Source: Moraxella nonliquefaciens
Lineage (GTDB): Bacteria > Pseudomonadota > Gammaproteobacteria > Pseudomonadales > Moraxellaceae
Direction: 5' to 3'
DNA length: 64,000 nucleotides
Assembly: GCF_001679005.1 (NCBI RefSeq)
Contig: NZ_LXTW01000023.1
Location: 76,206-140,205 of the forward strand
Both the position numbers and the translations under genes were made by a program. Below, one piece after another: positions 38,662 through 48,116 of the stretch (the stretch's first letter is position 1; every line of letters begins with the position of its first letter). The notes beneath the pieces are model-generated. The model was not told the DNA's origin. It made no database searches and worked only from the letters and a program-made list of their open reading frames with translations.

Positions 38662-38692
38662 AAAGGTTGGCATACCAACCGATGAACCTTTT
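38662..38692 (-). promoter_or_regulatory. Hairpin in the rpmI leader, possible L20 autoregulatory site
   Basis: GGTTGG / CCAACC (38665-38680) is a perfect 6-bp hairpin with a 4-nt loop, about 20 nt before the rpmI start. AAAGGTT (38662-38668) can pair instead with AACCTTT (38686-38692), giving two exclusive structures. L20 repression by leader binding is known in E. coli and Bacillus; its use here is inferred. Confidence 0.4.
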
Positions 38693-38937
38693 TGCCATTT
38701 AACTGATTTGAATTAACCAATTTACCTTATAAATATAAGATAAAAATTAGGAACAAACAGCGTAAGGTGGGATGGGCATTATAAAGAACTTTTGGATAGA
38801 TTGCAACAGTTAATAACAATCAAACATGGCAATCAAATGTAAAAATATCTGTGATAAGTGATAAGTGATGAGTGAAGTCAATGTTCTGTGTGCTGTCTGA
38901 TGATTTCTGTGATAAAATAGCCCAAAAGGAGACGATA

Positions 38938-39741
38938 ATGAGCCATCTTGACACCCACTATCTTGATACCCTAAATTTTAATGCTGATGGGCTGATTCCC
39001 GCCATCGCCCAAGACCGTGATACAGGACGAATACTGATGATGGCATGGCAAAACCGTCAAGCCTTAGCGATGACCGTACAGACAGGACAGGCGGTGTATT
39101 TTAGTCGCTCTCGTGGCAAGATTTGGCACAAGGGCGAGAGTAGCGGACACACTCAAATCGTTCATGAGATTCGCACCGATTGCGATAGAGATGTGATTGT
39201 GCTTATCATCACGCAGATTGGGGGGGTTGCGTGCCACACGGGGCGGACGAGCTGTTTTTTTGAAAAATTGGACGTGGCGAGCCTTGATTGGGTGGCGGCG
39301 GATAAGGTCATTAAAGACCCTAGTGAGATTTATGGTGATGCGGTAAAAGTGGACGCACCGCATACGCTGATTAAGCCAGATAATAGCAAAGTCATTGGCG
39401 AGCTTGACCGCATCTTAGATGAGCGAAAAACTGCCGACAAAGACAGCTCTTATGTGTCAAGCCTATACCACAAAGGGCTGAATAAAATCCTAGAAAAAGT
39501 GGGCGAAGAGACGACCGAGGCCATCATCTGTGCCAAGGAATTACAGCTTGTGCGTGCCATGGGTGAAGATGATGAGCAAGTCAAAGCAGATATGGTGTAT
39601 GAGGTGGCAGATATGTGGTTTCATAGCCTTGTTGCCTTGCATCAGTTAGGTCTGTCAGGCGATGAGGTATTGACCGAGTTAGCAAGACGGTTTGGATTGT
39701 CTGGTATTGATGAGAAAAATGCACGTACACCAAAGCAGTAA
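38938..39741 (+). CDS. hisIE: Bifunctional phosphoribosyl-AMP cyclohydrolase / phosphoribosyl-ATP pyrophosphatase
   Basis: Fusion enzyme of histidine synthesis (steps 2 and 3), 267 residues. The N-terminal HisI part (about 1-125) shows [18 protein letters not shown] and zinc ligands DCDRD and CHTGRTSCF. The C-terminal HisE part (about 155-255) shows [15 protein letters not shown] and [17 protein letters not shown] before the ATG at 38938 sets the start. Downstream lies tatABC, as in Acinetobacter and Pseudomonas, where hisI and hisE are separate genes. Confidence 0.94.
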   Translation: MSHLDTHYLDTLNFNADGLIPAIAQDRDTGRILMMAWQNRQALAMTVQTGQAVYFSRSRGKIWHKGESSGHTQIVHEIRTDCDRDVIVLIITQIGGVACHTGRTSCFFEKLDVASLDWVAADKVIKDPSEIYGDAVKVDAPHTLIKPDNSKVIGELDRILDERKTADKDSSYVSSLYHKGLNKILEKVGEETTEAIICAKELQLVRAMGEDDEQVKADMVYEVADMWFHSLVALHQLGLSGDEVLTELARRFGLSGIDEKNARTPKQ

Positions 39742-39812
39742 GATTTATGACAATTTATCATCTTGTCAATATTTTTTAATTTATTAAATTTTTATTAAAT
39801 AAAGGTAACATC

Positions 39813-40052
39813 ATGGGCGGATTTTCTATCACGCATTGGCTGATTTTGTTGGTTGTGGTGGTCATTGTGTTTGGTACATCAAAACTTAAAAACGCAGGAA
39901 AAGACCTAGGTTCTGCCGTCAAAGGCTTTAAAGAAGCGGTCAAAGAAGATGACAAAGACAGACTTGACCACACTGCCAATCCGCAACAAGAGCTAAAACA
40001 GGCGCTTAAAGCAGACGAGATTGTTAAAATCAAAAAAGACGAGACGGTCTAG
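39813..40052 (+). CDS. tatA: Twin-arginine translocase subunit TatA
   Basis: Pore-forming subunit of the Tat pathway for folded proteins, 79 residues. One membrane helix (about 6-21), the FG hinge ([15 protein letters not shown]) and an amphipathic helix with the typical VKGFKEAV, then an acidic tail. Followed by tatB after 6 nt. Confidence 0.95.
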   Translation: MGGFSITHWLILLVVVVIVFGTSKLKNAGKDLGSAVKGFKEAVKEDDKDRLDHTANPQQELKQALKADEIVKIKKDETV

Positions 40053-40058
40053 TTTGAC

Positions 40059-40580
40059 ATGTTTAATCTTGGGCTGTTTGAACTTGGACTGTTTGGGGTC
40101 ATTGCACTGATTATTTTGGGGCCTGAAAAACTCATCATCACCGCACGCACGCTTGGCAAATGGTACGGTAATTTTCGCCGTATGTCAGCACGCCTACAAA
40201 GTGAGCTGGTGAGCGAGCTTGAACTCACCGAAGTACAAAACGCCCTAAAAGCAGAGATTGACGAAATTCGTGCGTCCGAAGCCAAGATGAAAGCCCAAAT
40301 GCAGGAGTTACAAACCAAAATCCGCCAAACCGACCAAATGGCACGCACTAATCAAAGTGCGATTTTGGATAATTGGCAAGAAATTCAAGATACTAAGCAG
40401 GACAATCAAAACGCTGACACAAAAAGCACAAATCCCCAACCCACGCCCCAATACGATACCTTACCTTTAACTTATCGCTTTTTTTTATTGGGTGATTATG
40501 ATAAAAAACGCCGTCTACCCCCTGCCCCATTTTTACCTAACCATAAAGCTGACAGGCTCCTATATCGGAGGGGTGTGTGA
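40059..40580 (+). CDS. tatB: Sec-independent protein translocase subunit TatB
   Basis: 173 residues. The N-terminal helix with FELGLFGVIALIILGPEKL carries the TatB Glu and the LGPEKL hinge. A long amphipathic/coiled region follows (about 30-110, rich in Glu/Lys/Gln), then a Pro-rich tail with a C-terminal basic patch. It works with TatC as the Tat signal receptor. Its stop overlaps the tatC start. Confidence 0.94.
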   Translation: MFNLGLFELGLFGVIALIILGPEKLIITARTLGKWYGNFRRMSARLQSELVSELELTEVQNALKAEIDEIRASEAKMKAQMQELQTKIRQTDQMARTNQSAILDNWQEIQDTKQDNQNADTKSTNPQPTPQYDTLPLTYRFFLLGDYDKKRRLPPAPFLPNHKADRLLYRRGV

Positions 40581-41335
40581 GTGAGTTAGACAGACAAAGC
40601 ACAGATGATGGCGATATGTCACTCATGGCACATTTTGCCGAATTAAGAACCCGATTTATTTACATAATCATGGCGGTGGTAGCAGTGTTTTTGCCACTTA
40701 TGTATGTGAGTCGTTCTTTGTATGACTTGATTTCAAGACCGCTTGTCGCCTTGTTGCCTCACAATGCCAGCATCATCGCAACTCAGGTGGCATCGGGGTT
40801 TTTAGCGCCGATAAAACTGGCGTTTTTTATGGCATTATTCATCTGTGTGCCTTTTATCATCGCTCAGATTTGGGGTTTTGTCGCCCCCGCTCTTTATAAG
40901 CATGAGAAAAGGGCGGTTGTGCCACTACTATTGTCCGCCATTGTGCTGTTTTATGTGGGTGTGGCGTTTGCCTATTTTGTGGTGCTTGTTCCTGCTTTAA
41001 AGTTTCTTGTGTTGTTCGCCCCTGATAACGTGCTACCGATGACGGATATTGAGAGTTATTTGGATTTTGTTATCAAGCTGTTTTTGGTATTTGGACTGAT
41101 GTTTGAGATACCTGTGGCGACCATGCTGTTGGTGCTGATGCGTATTGTAACCCCCAAACAGCTTGCCACGAAACGCCGATATGTCATCGTAGGCTGTTTT
41201 TTTGTCTCAGCAATCATCACACCCCCCGATGGAGCAAGCATGCTCATGCTTGCCATTCCCATGTGTATCTTGTTTGAATTGGGGCTTATGGCAGCAAGCA
41301 TGTTCATAAAGCCCGATAAATCAATCGCCCAGTGA
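40577..41335 (+). CDS. tatC: Sec-independent protein translocase subunit TatC
   Basis: Six-helix core of the Tat receptor, 252 residues. It starts at GTG 40577, overlapping the tatB stop by 4 bases (GTGA), with GGAGGGG just upstream. The N-terminus MAHFAELRTRF is the TatC signature; FVAPALYKHEKRAVVPLL and the later ITPPDGASML are conserved loops. A Tat substrate candidate, EfeB, lies 4 kb upstream. Confidence 0.96.
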   Translation: MSELDRQSTDDGDMSLMAHFAELRTRFIYIIMAVVAVFLPLMYVSRSLYDLISRPLVALLPHNASIIATQVASGFLAPIKLAFFMALFICVPFIIAQIWGFVAPALYKHEKRAVVPLLLSAIVLFYVGVAFAYFVVLVPALKFLVLFAPDNVLPMTDIESYLDFVIKLFLVFGLMFEIPVATMLLVLMRIVTPKQLATKRRYVIVGCFFVSAIITPPDGASMLMLAIPMCILFELGLMAASMFIKPDKSIAQ

Positions 41336-41434
41336 TATAAGCACAAAAGATAAGGCTTCATGAGATTGGCATTAACCAACAATTTGATGATGTTTTTGCA
41401 CTGGTAAGCCCTTGCACTGATAAGATAAATGGTT

Positions 41435-41464
41435 TTGGTAATTTTTGATGGTTTATGCTACAAT
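41435..41464 (+). promoter_or_regulatory. Promoter of the capsule export operon
   Basis: -35 TTGGTA (41435-41440), 18-bp spacer, extended -10 TGCTACAAT (41456-41464), 56 nt before the kpsM start. Confidence 0.55.
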
Positions 41465-41519
41465 ACCAAAAATTTTAGCCGTCATCATTTTATCTTATTC
41501 ATTCTATTTTGGCACAGTC

Positions 41520-42332
41520 ATGTCCATTGAGTTACCCCCATACCGACCGATAAAAAAACGCAGTGGACTGGCCGTTATGGGTGCAGCGTTTCATGCCCTG
41601 CTCATGCGTGAGTTGCAGACCCGTTTTGGCAGTTATCGTTTGGGCTATCTGTGGGCACCTTTGGAGATTACTTTACAGATGGTGATCATGTTGGTGGTTT
41701 TTGGTGCCATTATGAAGCGTGCCTTACCAGGCATGGATTATATGCTGTTTTTGGTGGCAGGGTTTGCGCCGTTTTTTATGATGCAAAAAATCGCCAACCG
41801 TTCATTGGGGGCGGTCTCTGCCAATGCAGGATTACTCATGTATCGGGCAGTGCGTCATATTGATGTGATTATCGCTCGCTCGTTTTTGGAGCTGGTGATT
41901 TATTTTATGACCTTTGTCATCTTGTTGTGTGGGCTTGCCTTTTTTGGCATTGGGTTTAGTACCGAGCATTTGGATATGGTGCTGTTTTGTTGGCTGATGA
42001 TGTTCTTTTTTGCTTTTGGACTTGCCATGATACTCATGATTGTGGGGCATTATGGCGGTGAGATTAGCAAAATTATTAGCATTATCTTTACGATACTGTA
42101 TTTTACCTCAGGGGTGCTGTATTCGGTGCATATGATACCCGAGCCGTATTTGTCATACCTGATGTACAACCCATTCATTCACAACTTAGAAATGATAAGA
42201 CATTCACTCTCGCCCACGTATCCGATTTATCATGTAGACATGTGGTATTTTGTCAAATGGACGATGTGTGTGAATTTTTTGGGTTTGTTGCTATATAAAG
42301 CTTTTGAGCGTGATTTGATTCGTGCCAAATGA
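41520..42332 (+). CDS. kpsM: Capsular polysaccharide ABC exporter, permease subunit (KpsM/CtrC family)
   Basis: Inner-membrane half of the exporter that moves lipid-linked capsule polymer to the periplasm, 270 residues, six membrane segments. Signatures: LLMRELQTRFGSYRLGYLWAPLEI and GEISKIISIIFTILYFTSGVLYS. The ATG at 41520 (MSIELPPYRP) fits the family; the frame is open further upstream (to 41445) across the promoter, so that start was rejected. First gene of a six-gene export and anchor cluster. Confidence 0.93.
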   Translation: MSIELPPYRPIKKRSGLAVMGAAFHALLMRELQTRFGSYRLGYLWAPLEITLQMVIMLVVFGAIMKRALPGMDYMLFLVAGFAPFFMMQKIANRSLGAVSANAGLLMYRAVRHIDVIIARSFLELVIYFMTFVILLCGLAFFGIGFSTEHLDMVLFCWLMMFFFAFGLAMILMIVGHYGGEISKIISIIFTILYFTSGVLYSVHMIPEPYLSYLMYNPFIHNLEMIRHSLSPTYPIYHVDMWYFVKWTMCVNFLGLLLYKAFERDLIRAK

Positions 42333-42342
42333 TGATACAGAC

Positions 42343-43014
42343 ATGATTGAGATTAAAAATATAACCAAATCTTTTATGACCCCACACGGTCGCCATTATC
42401 TCTTTAAGGGGCTAAATCTGACGATTGCCCATAAGCAGTCGGTAGGGCTGCTTGGACGAAATGGGGCGGGCAAATCCACACTGCTACGCATCATCTGTGG
42501 GTTGGACACCCCTGATGAGGGCGACGTGCTGACTGACAGCACCATCAGTTGGCCTGTGGGTGTGGCAGGAGGCTTTCAAGGCAGTTTGACAGGCAGACAA
42601 AATGTCCGCTTTGTGTGTCGTCTGTATTCTAGTGGTGATTATATTGATGAGAAGATTCGTTTTGTTCAGGAATTTGCTGATATTGGCAAATACTTTGACA
42701 TGCCAGTCAAAAGTTACTCATCAGGCATGCGTTCACGACTGACTTTTGGGCTGTCGCTTGCCTTTGATTTTGATTATTATATGTTAGATGAAGTCAGTGC
42801 GGTCGGTGATGCAGCGTTTCGTAAACGCAGTGAAGAGATATTAGAAGCTCGCCGTGAGCAGGCGGGATTTTTGATGGTGTCGCATAACCTAAAAGAGATT
42901 GAGAAAAACTGTGATATTGGTATTGTACTGATGGATCAAACCGCCAAAGTTTTTGCTGACCCCAAAGAAGCCATTGAGGTGTATAACGAATATGTTCATA
43001 AAGCTAAAAAATAA
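42343..43014 (+). CDS. kpsT: Capsular polysaccharide ABC exporter, ATPase subunit (KpsT/CtrD family)
   Basis: Energises the capsule exporter, 223 residues from the ATG at 42343. The N-terminus MIEIKNITKSF is that of KpsT; a GTG 21 nt upstream overlaps kpsM and is less likely. Walker A GRNGAGKS (38-45), the signature YSSGMRSRL (about 125, variant of the usual LSGGQ) and Walker B YYMLDEVSAVGD (about 146) are intact. SWPVGVAGGFQGSLTGRQNV is diagnostic for the family. Confidence 0.95.
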   Translation: MIEIKNITKSFMTPHGRHYLFKGLNLTIAHKQSVGLLGRNGAGKSTLLRIICGLDTPDEGDVLTDSTISWPVGVAGGFQGSLTGRQNVRFVCRLYSSGDYIDEKIRFVQEFADIGKYFDMPVKSYSSGMRSRLTFGLSLAFDFDYYMLDEVSAVGDAAFRKRSEEILEARREQAGFLMVSHNLKEIEKNCDIGIVLMDQTAKVFADPKEAIEVYNEYVHKAKK

Positions 43015-44101
43015 GCGTAATCGCCCAGTTGCTACCCTATTTATATGGGTGGTGGTTTTGCCGTGGCTTGCCATCAGTGCTTATACACTCGTATTGGCTC
43101 ACCCACGTTATGTCAGCACATCCAACGTGGTCATCAAGCAAGTCTCCGAGCAGGGTGTATCCGCCACAGGCATCTCATCACTGCTTGGGGTGAATAACAC
43201 CAACCGTGAAGACGCTCTGTATCTGACCAAGTACATCTTGTCTGATGATATGATAAATAAGTTAGATACAGAGTTTAAGTTTCGTGAAGCTTATCGCATT
43301 AATGGCGTGGATTTTATCAATGAAATCCCTGCTGACGCAACCCAAGAAGAGTTGCATGAGTATTTTCAAAAGCGGGTTTCGGTATCACTGGATGAACTTA
43401 GCTATATGCTTACAGTAACAACCGAGGGTTTTGAACCAGAATATGCTCTAAGGCTCAACCAAGCCATCTTGCGTGAATCGGAGAAGTTCGTCAATCAAGT
43501 CTCCAAGGACACAGCTGGCGAACAACTTGCCTTTGTTTCTGCCCAGGCCGCCGAAGCGGAACAAAAACTCAACGATGCCAAAAGAGCTGTCATTGACTAC
43601 CAAAACCAAAACGAGATTTTTGATCCACAGCTTAACGCCCAGATGGTCAATCAGGTCATCGCTACCTTGCAGGGACAGTTAAGTACGTTACGCACCGAAG
43701 AGCGACAGCTGCTTAGTTACCTAAACCCAGAGGCTCCGCAAGTGGTGAGCCTGCGTAGTCAGATAAATTCAGTAGAAAAACAAATCAAAGATGAGCAGGC
43801 TAAATTAACATCATCACAAGATGCCAAGCTAAATGCCAAAGCATTAGAATTTGAGACCCTAAAAGCAGAGGCCGAATTTGCTAATGAGCTTTATAAAATC
43901 GCCTTGAATTCTTTGGAGAGTTCTCGAGTTGAGGTCATGCGTAAGATTAAAAATCTGGTGGTCATCACCTCCCCTCATCGGGCAGAAGATGCTCTCTACC
44001 CTCGCATGGGCTATGTTTTGGGTACATCATTGGTGTTGCTGCTCATCTTGTATGGTTTTATCGTGTTGGTGTTGGCGGTCATCAAAGACCATGCCAAATA
44101 A
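42992..44101 (+). CDS. kpsE: Capsule export inner-membrane adaptor (KpsE/CtrB family)
   Basis: Periplasmic adaptor linking the ABC exporter to the outer-membrane channel, 369 residues. Membrane segments lie at about 15-34 and 342-363, with a long coiled-coil periplasmic domain between (about 150-300, AQAAEAEQKLNDAKRAV and similar) and PRYVSTSNVVIKQ after the first helix. The ATG at 42992 lies inside the end of kpsT (23-nt overlap). Its stop shares a base with the next ATG (TAATG). Confidence 0.92.
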   Translation: MFIKLKNKRNRPVATLFIWVVVLPWLAISAYTLVLAHPRYVSTSNVVIKQVSEQGVSATGISSLLGVNNTNREDALYLTKYILSDDMINKLDTEFKFREAYRINGVDFINEIPADATQEELHEYFQKRVSVSLDELSYMLTVTTEGFEPEYALRLNQAILRESEKFVNQVSKDTAGEQLAFVSAQAAEAEQKLNDAKRAVIDYQNQNEIFDPQLNAQMVNQVIATLQGQLSTLRTEERQLLSYLNPEAPQVVSLRSQINSVEKQIKDEQAKLTSSQDAKLNAKALEFETLKAEAEFANELYKIALNSLESSRVEVMRKIKNLVVITSPHRAEDALYPRMGYVLGTSLVLLLILYGFIVLVLAVIKDHAK

Positions 44102-45825
44102 TGGAAAATAAAACAATGAAACATTTGCTAACAAAAATACCCTTAGCCACTGCTTTGATGCTAAATTGCGTTGCCATTGCCAACACCAATTTTGCCATGG
44201 ATAATAATACGGGCAGACTGGCAGGGGTGGTTAATGGCAAAAATGTACCATCTCAGGCAACCACGGCCGAAGCGGTGGCGATGGCAAGCATGCCAACTCA
44301 TGCCATCATTCATAACAATCCTGTCATTCAAAATGTCAAAACGGACGTACGTATTTTTGGTGAACAGCTCTTTCGTGGGGCATTTTCTACCACGTCAGGT
44401 TCAACCTTTAATGACAACTATGTCATCAATGTTGGTGATAATGTGCAGGTGCGTATGTGGGGGGCGTATCAATATGCTGCCACAATGACCGTTGACCCTC
44501 AGGGCAATATCTTTTTGCCAAATGTCGGACCTGTGCGTATTGCAGGTGTGAGAAATGGACAACTACAAAGTGTGGTACAATCGGCAATTGGGAGAATCTA
44601 TCGCTCCAATGTGGGTGTGTATGCCTCCTTAGAGCAGGCTCAACCTGTCAAGGTGTTTGTAACAGGTTTTGTCAATCAACCAGGTTATTATGGTGGACTG
44701 GCAGCAGACAGCGTTTTATCTTACCTAGACCGTGCAGGTGGCGTTGACCCCAAGCGTGGCAGTTATATTGACGTGCAAGTACTGCGTGATGGACAAGTTG
44801 CCCAAAGGATTAATTTATACGACTTTCTTATCATGGGTCGTTTATCACCATTTTCATTTAAAGATGGCGATGTTATTAATGTCGCTCCCCAAAAACAGAC
44901 CTTTGCCATCTCAGGTCGGGTACAAAATGAATACGTCTTTGAATTTGGGGTCAATGATTTGACCATCTCGGATGTGCTTGCTGTTGCCAACCCATTGGCA
45001 GATGCAACCAACGTGAGCATCACAAGGGCGTCAGGAAAAGCCAAAACGGCAGAGTATTATGCTTTGGGTGAAGCACAAAATATCCCTGTCCAAAATGGCG
45101 ATACATTGGTGGTAACATCTGACCGCCATGTTGGTACGATAGCGGTGCAAGTAACAGGTGCTCATGAGGGTAATGGGGCGGTGGTATTGCCCTATGGGGC
45201 AAGATTAAAAGACGTCATTGCCCAGCTTGAACCGTCTGCTCTTGCCAATGTCAATCATTTGACCATCTACCGTGATTCGGTCAAAGCAAGCCAAAAAGCA
45301 TCCATCAACCGAGCCTTAGACCGCCTAGAAGAGATGACACTGGCTACTCAGTCCACAACCCGAGAAGAGGCACAGTTGCGTGCTGAGGATGCCAAATTGG
45401 TGGGGCAGTTCATTGCCAAGGCTCGTCACATTGAGCCGACAGGACGTGTGGTGGTGGTGCCAAACTCATGGCAGGACATCATTTTAGAACAAGGTGACAT
45501 CATTCATATCCCTGCCCAAACGTCTGTCATTATGGTAAATGGTCAAGTACGCCATCAAGGTGCATTAACTTTTAATGCTGACTTGACGGTAGGCGACTAC
45601 ATTGCCAAATCAGGTGGATTTGATAATAATGCCAACAGCGATGAGATTTTGGTCATGCACCAAAATGGTGAAACCAGCGTGGTCAATACCGCCTATCGCA
45701 TACAGCAGGGTGATGAGATTATGGTTCTGCCCAAAGTTAGAACTCGCCGTGTTGAGATTGCTCGTGGGATTGCACAGGTCATCTATCAGCTTGCTGTGGC
45801 GACAGGTGTGATTGTCAAGCTCTGA
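44101..45825 (+). CDS. kpsD: Capsule polysaccharide export protein (KpsD/CtrA/Wza family)
   Basis: Outer-membrane/periplasmic channel component, 574 residues, close to the 558 of E. coli KpsD. The signal peptide (about 1-32, MKHLLTKIPLATALML and on) has no lipobox, as in KpsD. The polysaccharide export domain (about 105-200, NYVINVGDNVQVRMWGAY, DPQGNIFLPNVGPVRIAGV) is followed by SLBB-type repeats (about 205-300, VKVFVTGFVNQPGYYGG, and near 480, VIMVNGQVRHQGAL). Start and stop overlap the neighbours by one base each (TAATG, TGATG). Confidence 0.92.
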   Translation: MENKTMKHLLTKIPLATALMLNCVAIANTNFAMDNNTGRLAGVVNGKNVPSQATTAEAVAMASMPTHAIIHNNPVIQNVKTDVRIFGEQLFRGAFSTTSGSTFNDNYVINVGDNVQVRMWGAYQYAATMTVDPQGNIFLPNVGPVRIAGVRNGQLQSVVQSAIGRIYRSNVGVYASLEQAQPVKVFVTGFVNQPGYYGGLAADSVLSYLDRAGGVDPKRGSYIDVQVLRDGQVAQRINLYDFLIMGRLSPFSFKDGDVINVAPQKQTFAISGRVQNEYVFEFGVNDLTISDVLAVANPLADATNVSITRASGKAKTAEYYALGEAQNIPVQNGDTLVVTSDRHVGTIAVQVTGAHEGNGAVVLPYGARLKDVIAQLEPSALANVNHLTIYRDSVKASQKASINRALDRLEEMTLATQSTTREEAQLRAEDAKLVGQFIAKARHIEPTGRVVVVPNSWQDIILEQGDIIHIPAQTSVIMVNGQVRHQGALTFNADLTVGDYIAKSGGFDNNANSDEILVMHQNGETSVVNTAYRIQQGDEIMVLPKVRTRRVEIARGIAQVIYQLAVATGVIVKL

Positions 45826-47990
45826 TGGTGCGTTATGCTTGTGCCACACGAGGGGTTATTAAAAATAATCCCTTGCTTGGCGTGGCACTTGGGGCGGACA
45901 TTGTTTATAAAGACAAAACTGCCCAAGCCGTGCTAGCATGGGGGAAAAAACCAAGTCGTAGCAAGGCGGTGTCCTTTGCCGACACGCACAGCTTGCCACT
46001 CATCACAGTAGAAGATGGATTTTTACGCTCGCTTGGCAGTGGTATACACAGCGTGGGGGCAAGCTTTATCAAAGACGATTTGGGTGTGTATTTTGACCTA
46101 ACAACCCCTAACCGCTTGCAAGAGCTTATCGCCGACTGTATGGCACAGTGGAGTGATGATAAAGAGCGACACGCACAGCGGTTAATCAACAAAATCATCA
46201 CGCACCAATTATCCAAATACAACCAAATCATCATCGCCCCTGATTTATCGGCATTGGCAAATAACGACAAGCCCCACATCATCATCATCGACCAAGTGGC
46301 AAATGATGCGTCTATCACAGGAGCAGGGGCGACTGCGGACAGCTTTTTTGCCATGCTCGCCCACGCCAAAGAGCGGTATTCCAATGCTAATATCTGGATA
46401 AAGGCACACCCTGCTGGTAAGGGCTATTTTACCCCAAAAGATATCCCCAAACCGTTCTATTTGGATGCACCTTGTAATCCCATTGCCCTTATCAGTCAAG
46501 CCTGTGCGGTCTATACGGTCAGCTCACATATGGGTTTTGAGGCATTGATGCTTGGCAAAGCGGTGCATAATTTTGGGGTGAATTGGTACGCAGGATTTGG
46601 TCTGACCGATGATGACTTTGTCAAAAACATGCCCATTTATCAAAACCTTATCCGTCATCATCAACAACTAAACATCACACAGCCAAGCCTTAGCCAGCTT
46701 TTTTATGCCAGTTATGTCCTATACAGCCATTATGCCAATCCTGCCACAGGGCAGGCGTGCGACATTGAGACACTCATGAATTATCTGACAGATAACCGCA
46801 ATTGGCAAAACAGGCTCGGTAGCAAGCTCTTTGTTTATGATTTTAGTCGTTGGAAAGTGCCATTTGTGCGGGGGTTTTTGGGGTTTGATAAGGTAAATTT
46901 GACCATTAAGCCCAAAACCAAATGGTGGTTTTTTTTGCCATATGGTATCAATGAAAAACGTGCCAAACGTGCCGACAGTAAAGTATTTAACGCTTTATCT
47001 AATACTACCGATTATGTCGTATGGGGGCAAAAGTCTAAAAGGTTATTAAAAAATAAGCTGACCTGCCATGGCATCACAGACCCCATCATTTGGTGCATGG
47101 AAGATGGCTTTATCCGCTCTTACGGTTTGGGAGCAACGCTCATCGCACCGTTATCGGTGGTCATGGATGATGTGGGGATTTATTTTGATGCAACCGCACC
47201 GAGTCGTTTGGAACAGATTTTAAATACCATTTGCCTAACAGATGACCAAAGACAGCGTGCCAAAGGCTTGCATGAACTCTTTTTGACCAAACGCATGAGT
47301 AAATACAATCTTAGCACAAAAAACCATGACTTTATCCGCCAAATCAATGCCTTACAATCAAACCGTCCCATTCATTTAGTGGTAGGGCAGGTAGAAGATG
47401 ATGCATCGGTGCAGACTTGTACGAGTGTGATTAAGAAAAACAGTGAGCTATTAGCCAGGGTGCGAGCTGATTTTGCTCATGATGTGATTATTTATAAACC
47501 GCACCCCGATGTAGAAGCAGGGCTGCGACCTGGTAAAGCGGACAACCATCATATGGCTGATGTGATTGCCCATGATATTGCCATACCTGATTGTTTGGAT
47601 GTGTGTGATGTGGTGCATACGATAAGCTCTTTGACAGGGTTTGAGGCACTGCTGCGTGGTAAGTCAGTGGTGTGTTACGGTCTGCCATTTTATGCAGGTT
47701 TTGGTCTGACCGATGATGTGATAGAAGCTAATAATACTTTAAAAATCAATGCCTTGGGCAGACGCACACGCCCCAATCTACCGCCTTTGACCTTGGAGGA
47801 GCTTATTTATGCCACACTCATTGACTACCCTATGTACCATTTACCACACAAAATGGGACTTGCCACGCCTGAACAAGTCATAGCACACTTACATGACCAA
47901 CGTCATGCCACCGGGCCCAATCTTATCAAGCAATTCACCCAAAACATCAAAACCACAGCCATGCAATTACGCAAAATCATCATGCGATAA
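45825..47990 (+). CDS. kpsC: Capsule lipid-anchor beta-Kdo transferase (KpsC/LipA family)
   Basis: Adds the poly-Kdo linker that joins group 2-type capsule to lysophosphatidylglycerol, 721 residues. Two homologous glycosyltransferase halves are visible: EDGFLRSLG (about 63) and EDGFIRSYG (about 424); GFEALMLGK (about 237) and GFEALLRGK (about 605), each followed by YAGFGLTDD. This is the dual-domain KpsC layout. Coupled to kpsD through TGATG and followed by kpsS after 126 nt. Confidence 0.94.
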   Translation: MVRYACATRGVIKNNPLLGVALGADIVYKDKTAQAVLAWGKKPSRSKAVSFADTHSLPLITVEDGFLRSLGSGIHSVGASFIKDDLGVYFDLTTPNRLQELIADCMAQWSDDKERHAQRLINKIITHQLSKYNQIIIAPDLSALANNDKPHIIIIDQVANDASITGAGATADSFFAMLAHAKERYSNANIWIKAHPAGKGYFTPKDIPKPFYLDAPCNPIALISQACAVYTVSSHMGFEALMLGKAVHNFGVNWYAGFGLTDDDFVKNMPIYQNLIRHHQQLNITQPSLSQLFYASYVLYSHYANPATGQACDIETLMNYLTDNRNWQNRLGSKLFVYDFSRWKVPFVRGFLGFDKVNLTIKPKTKWWFFLPYGINEKRAKRADSKVFNALSNTTDYVVWGQKSKRLLKNKLTCHGITDPIIWCMEDGFIRSYGLGATLIAPLSVVMDDVGIYFDATAPSRLEQILNTICLTDDQRQRAKGLHELFLTKRMSKYNLSTKNHDFIRQINALQSNRPIHLVVGQVEDDASVQTCTSVIKKNSELLARVRADFAHDVIIYKPHPDVEAGLRPGKADNHHMADVIAHDIAIPDCLDVCDVVHTISSLTGFEALLRGKSVVCYGLPFYAGFGLTDDVIEANNTLKINALGRRTRPNLPPLTLEELIYATLIDYPMYHLPHKMGLATPEQVIAHLHDQRHATGPNLIKQFTQNIKTTAMQLRKIIMR

Positions 47991-48116
47991 AAACTGGCAT
48001 AAAAACTGTGATACAATACACCAATTAACTGTCTATATTTTAATCAATTTTTATTTTTATTTGTTAGTACTTATCATCTGTTTTGGTTTATCATTTGTTT
48101 GTTTTTTTGATTGTCT

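Noticed and set aside
41445..41519. Longer N-terminus for the capsule permease
   Set aside because: The extra 25 codons begin before or within the -10 of the promoter (41456-41464), and the family start fits the ATG at 41520.
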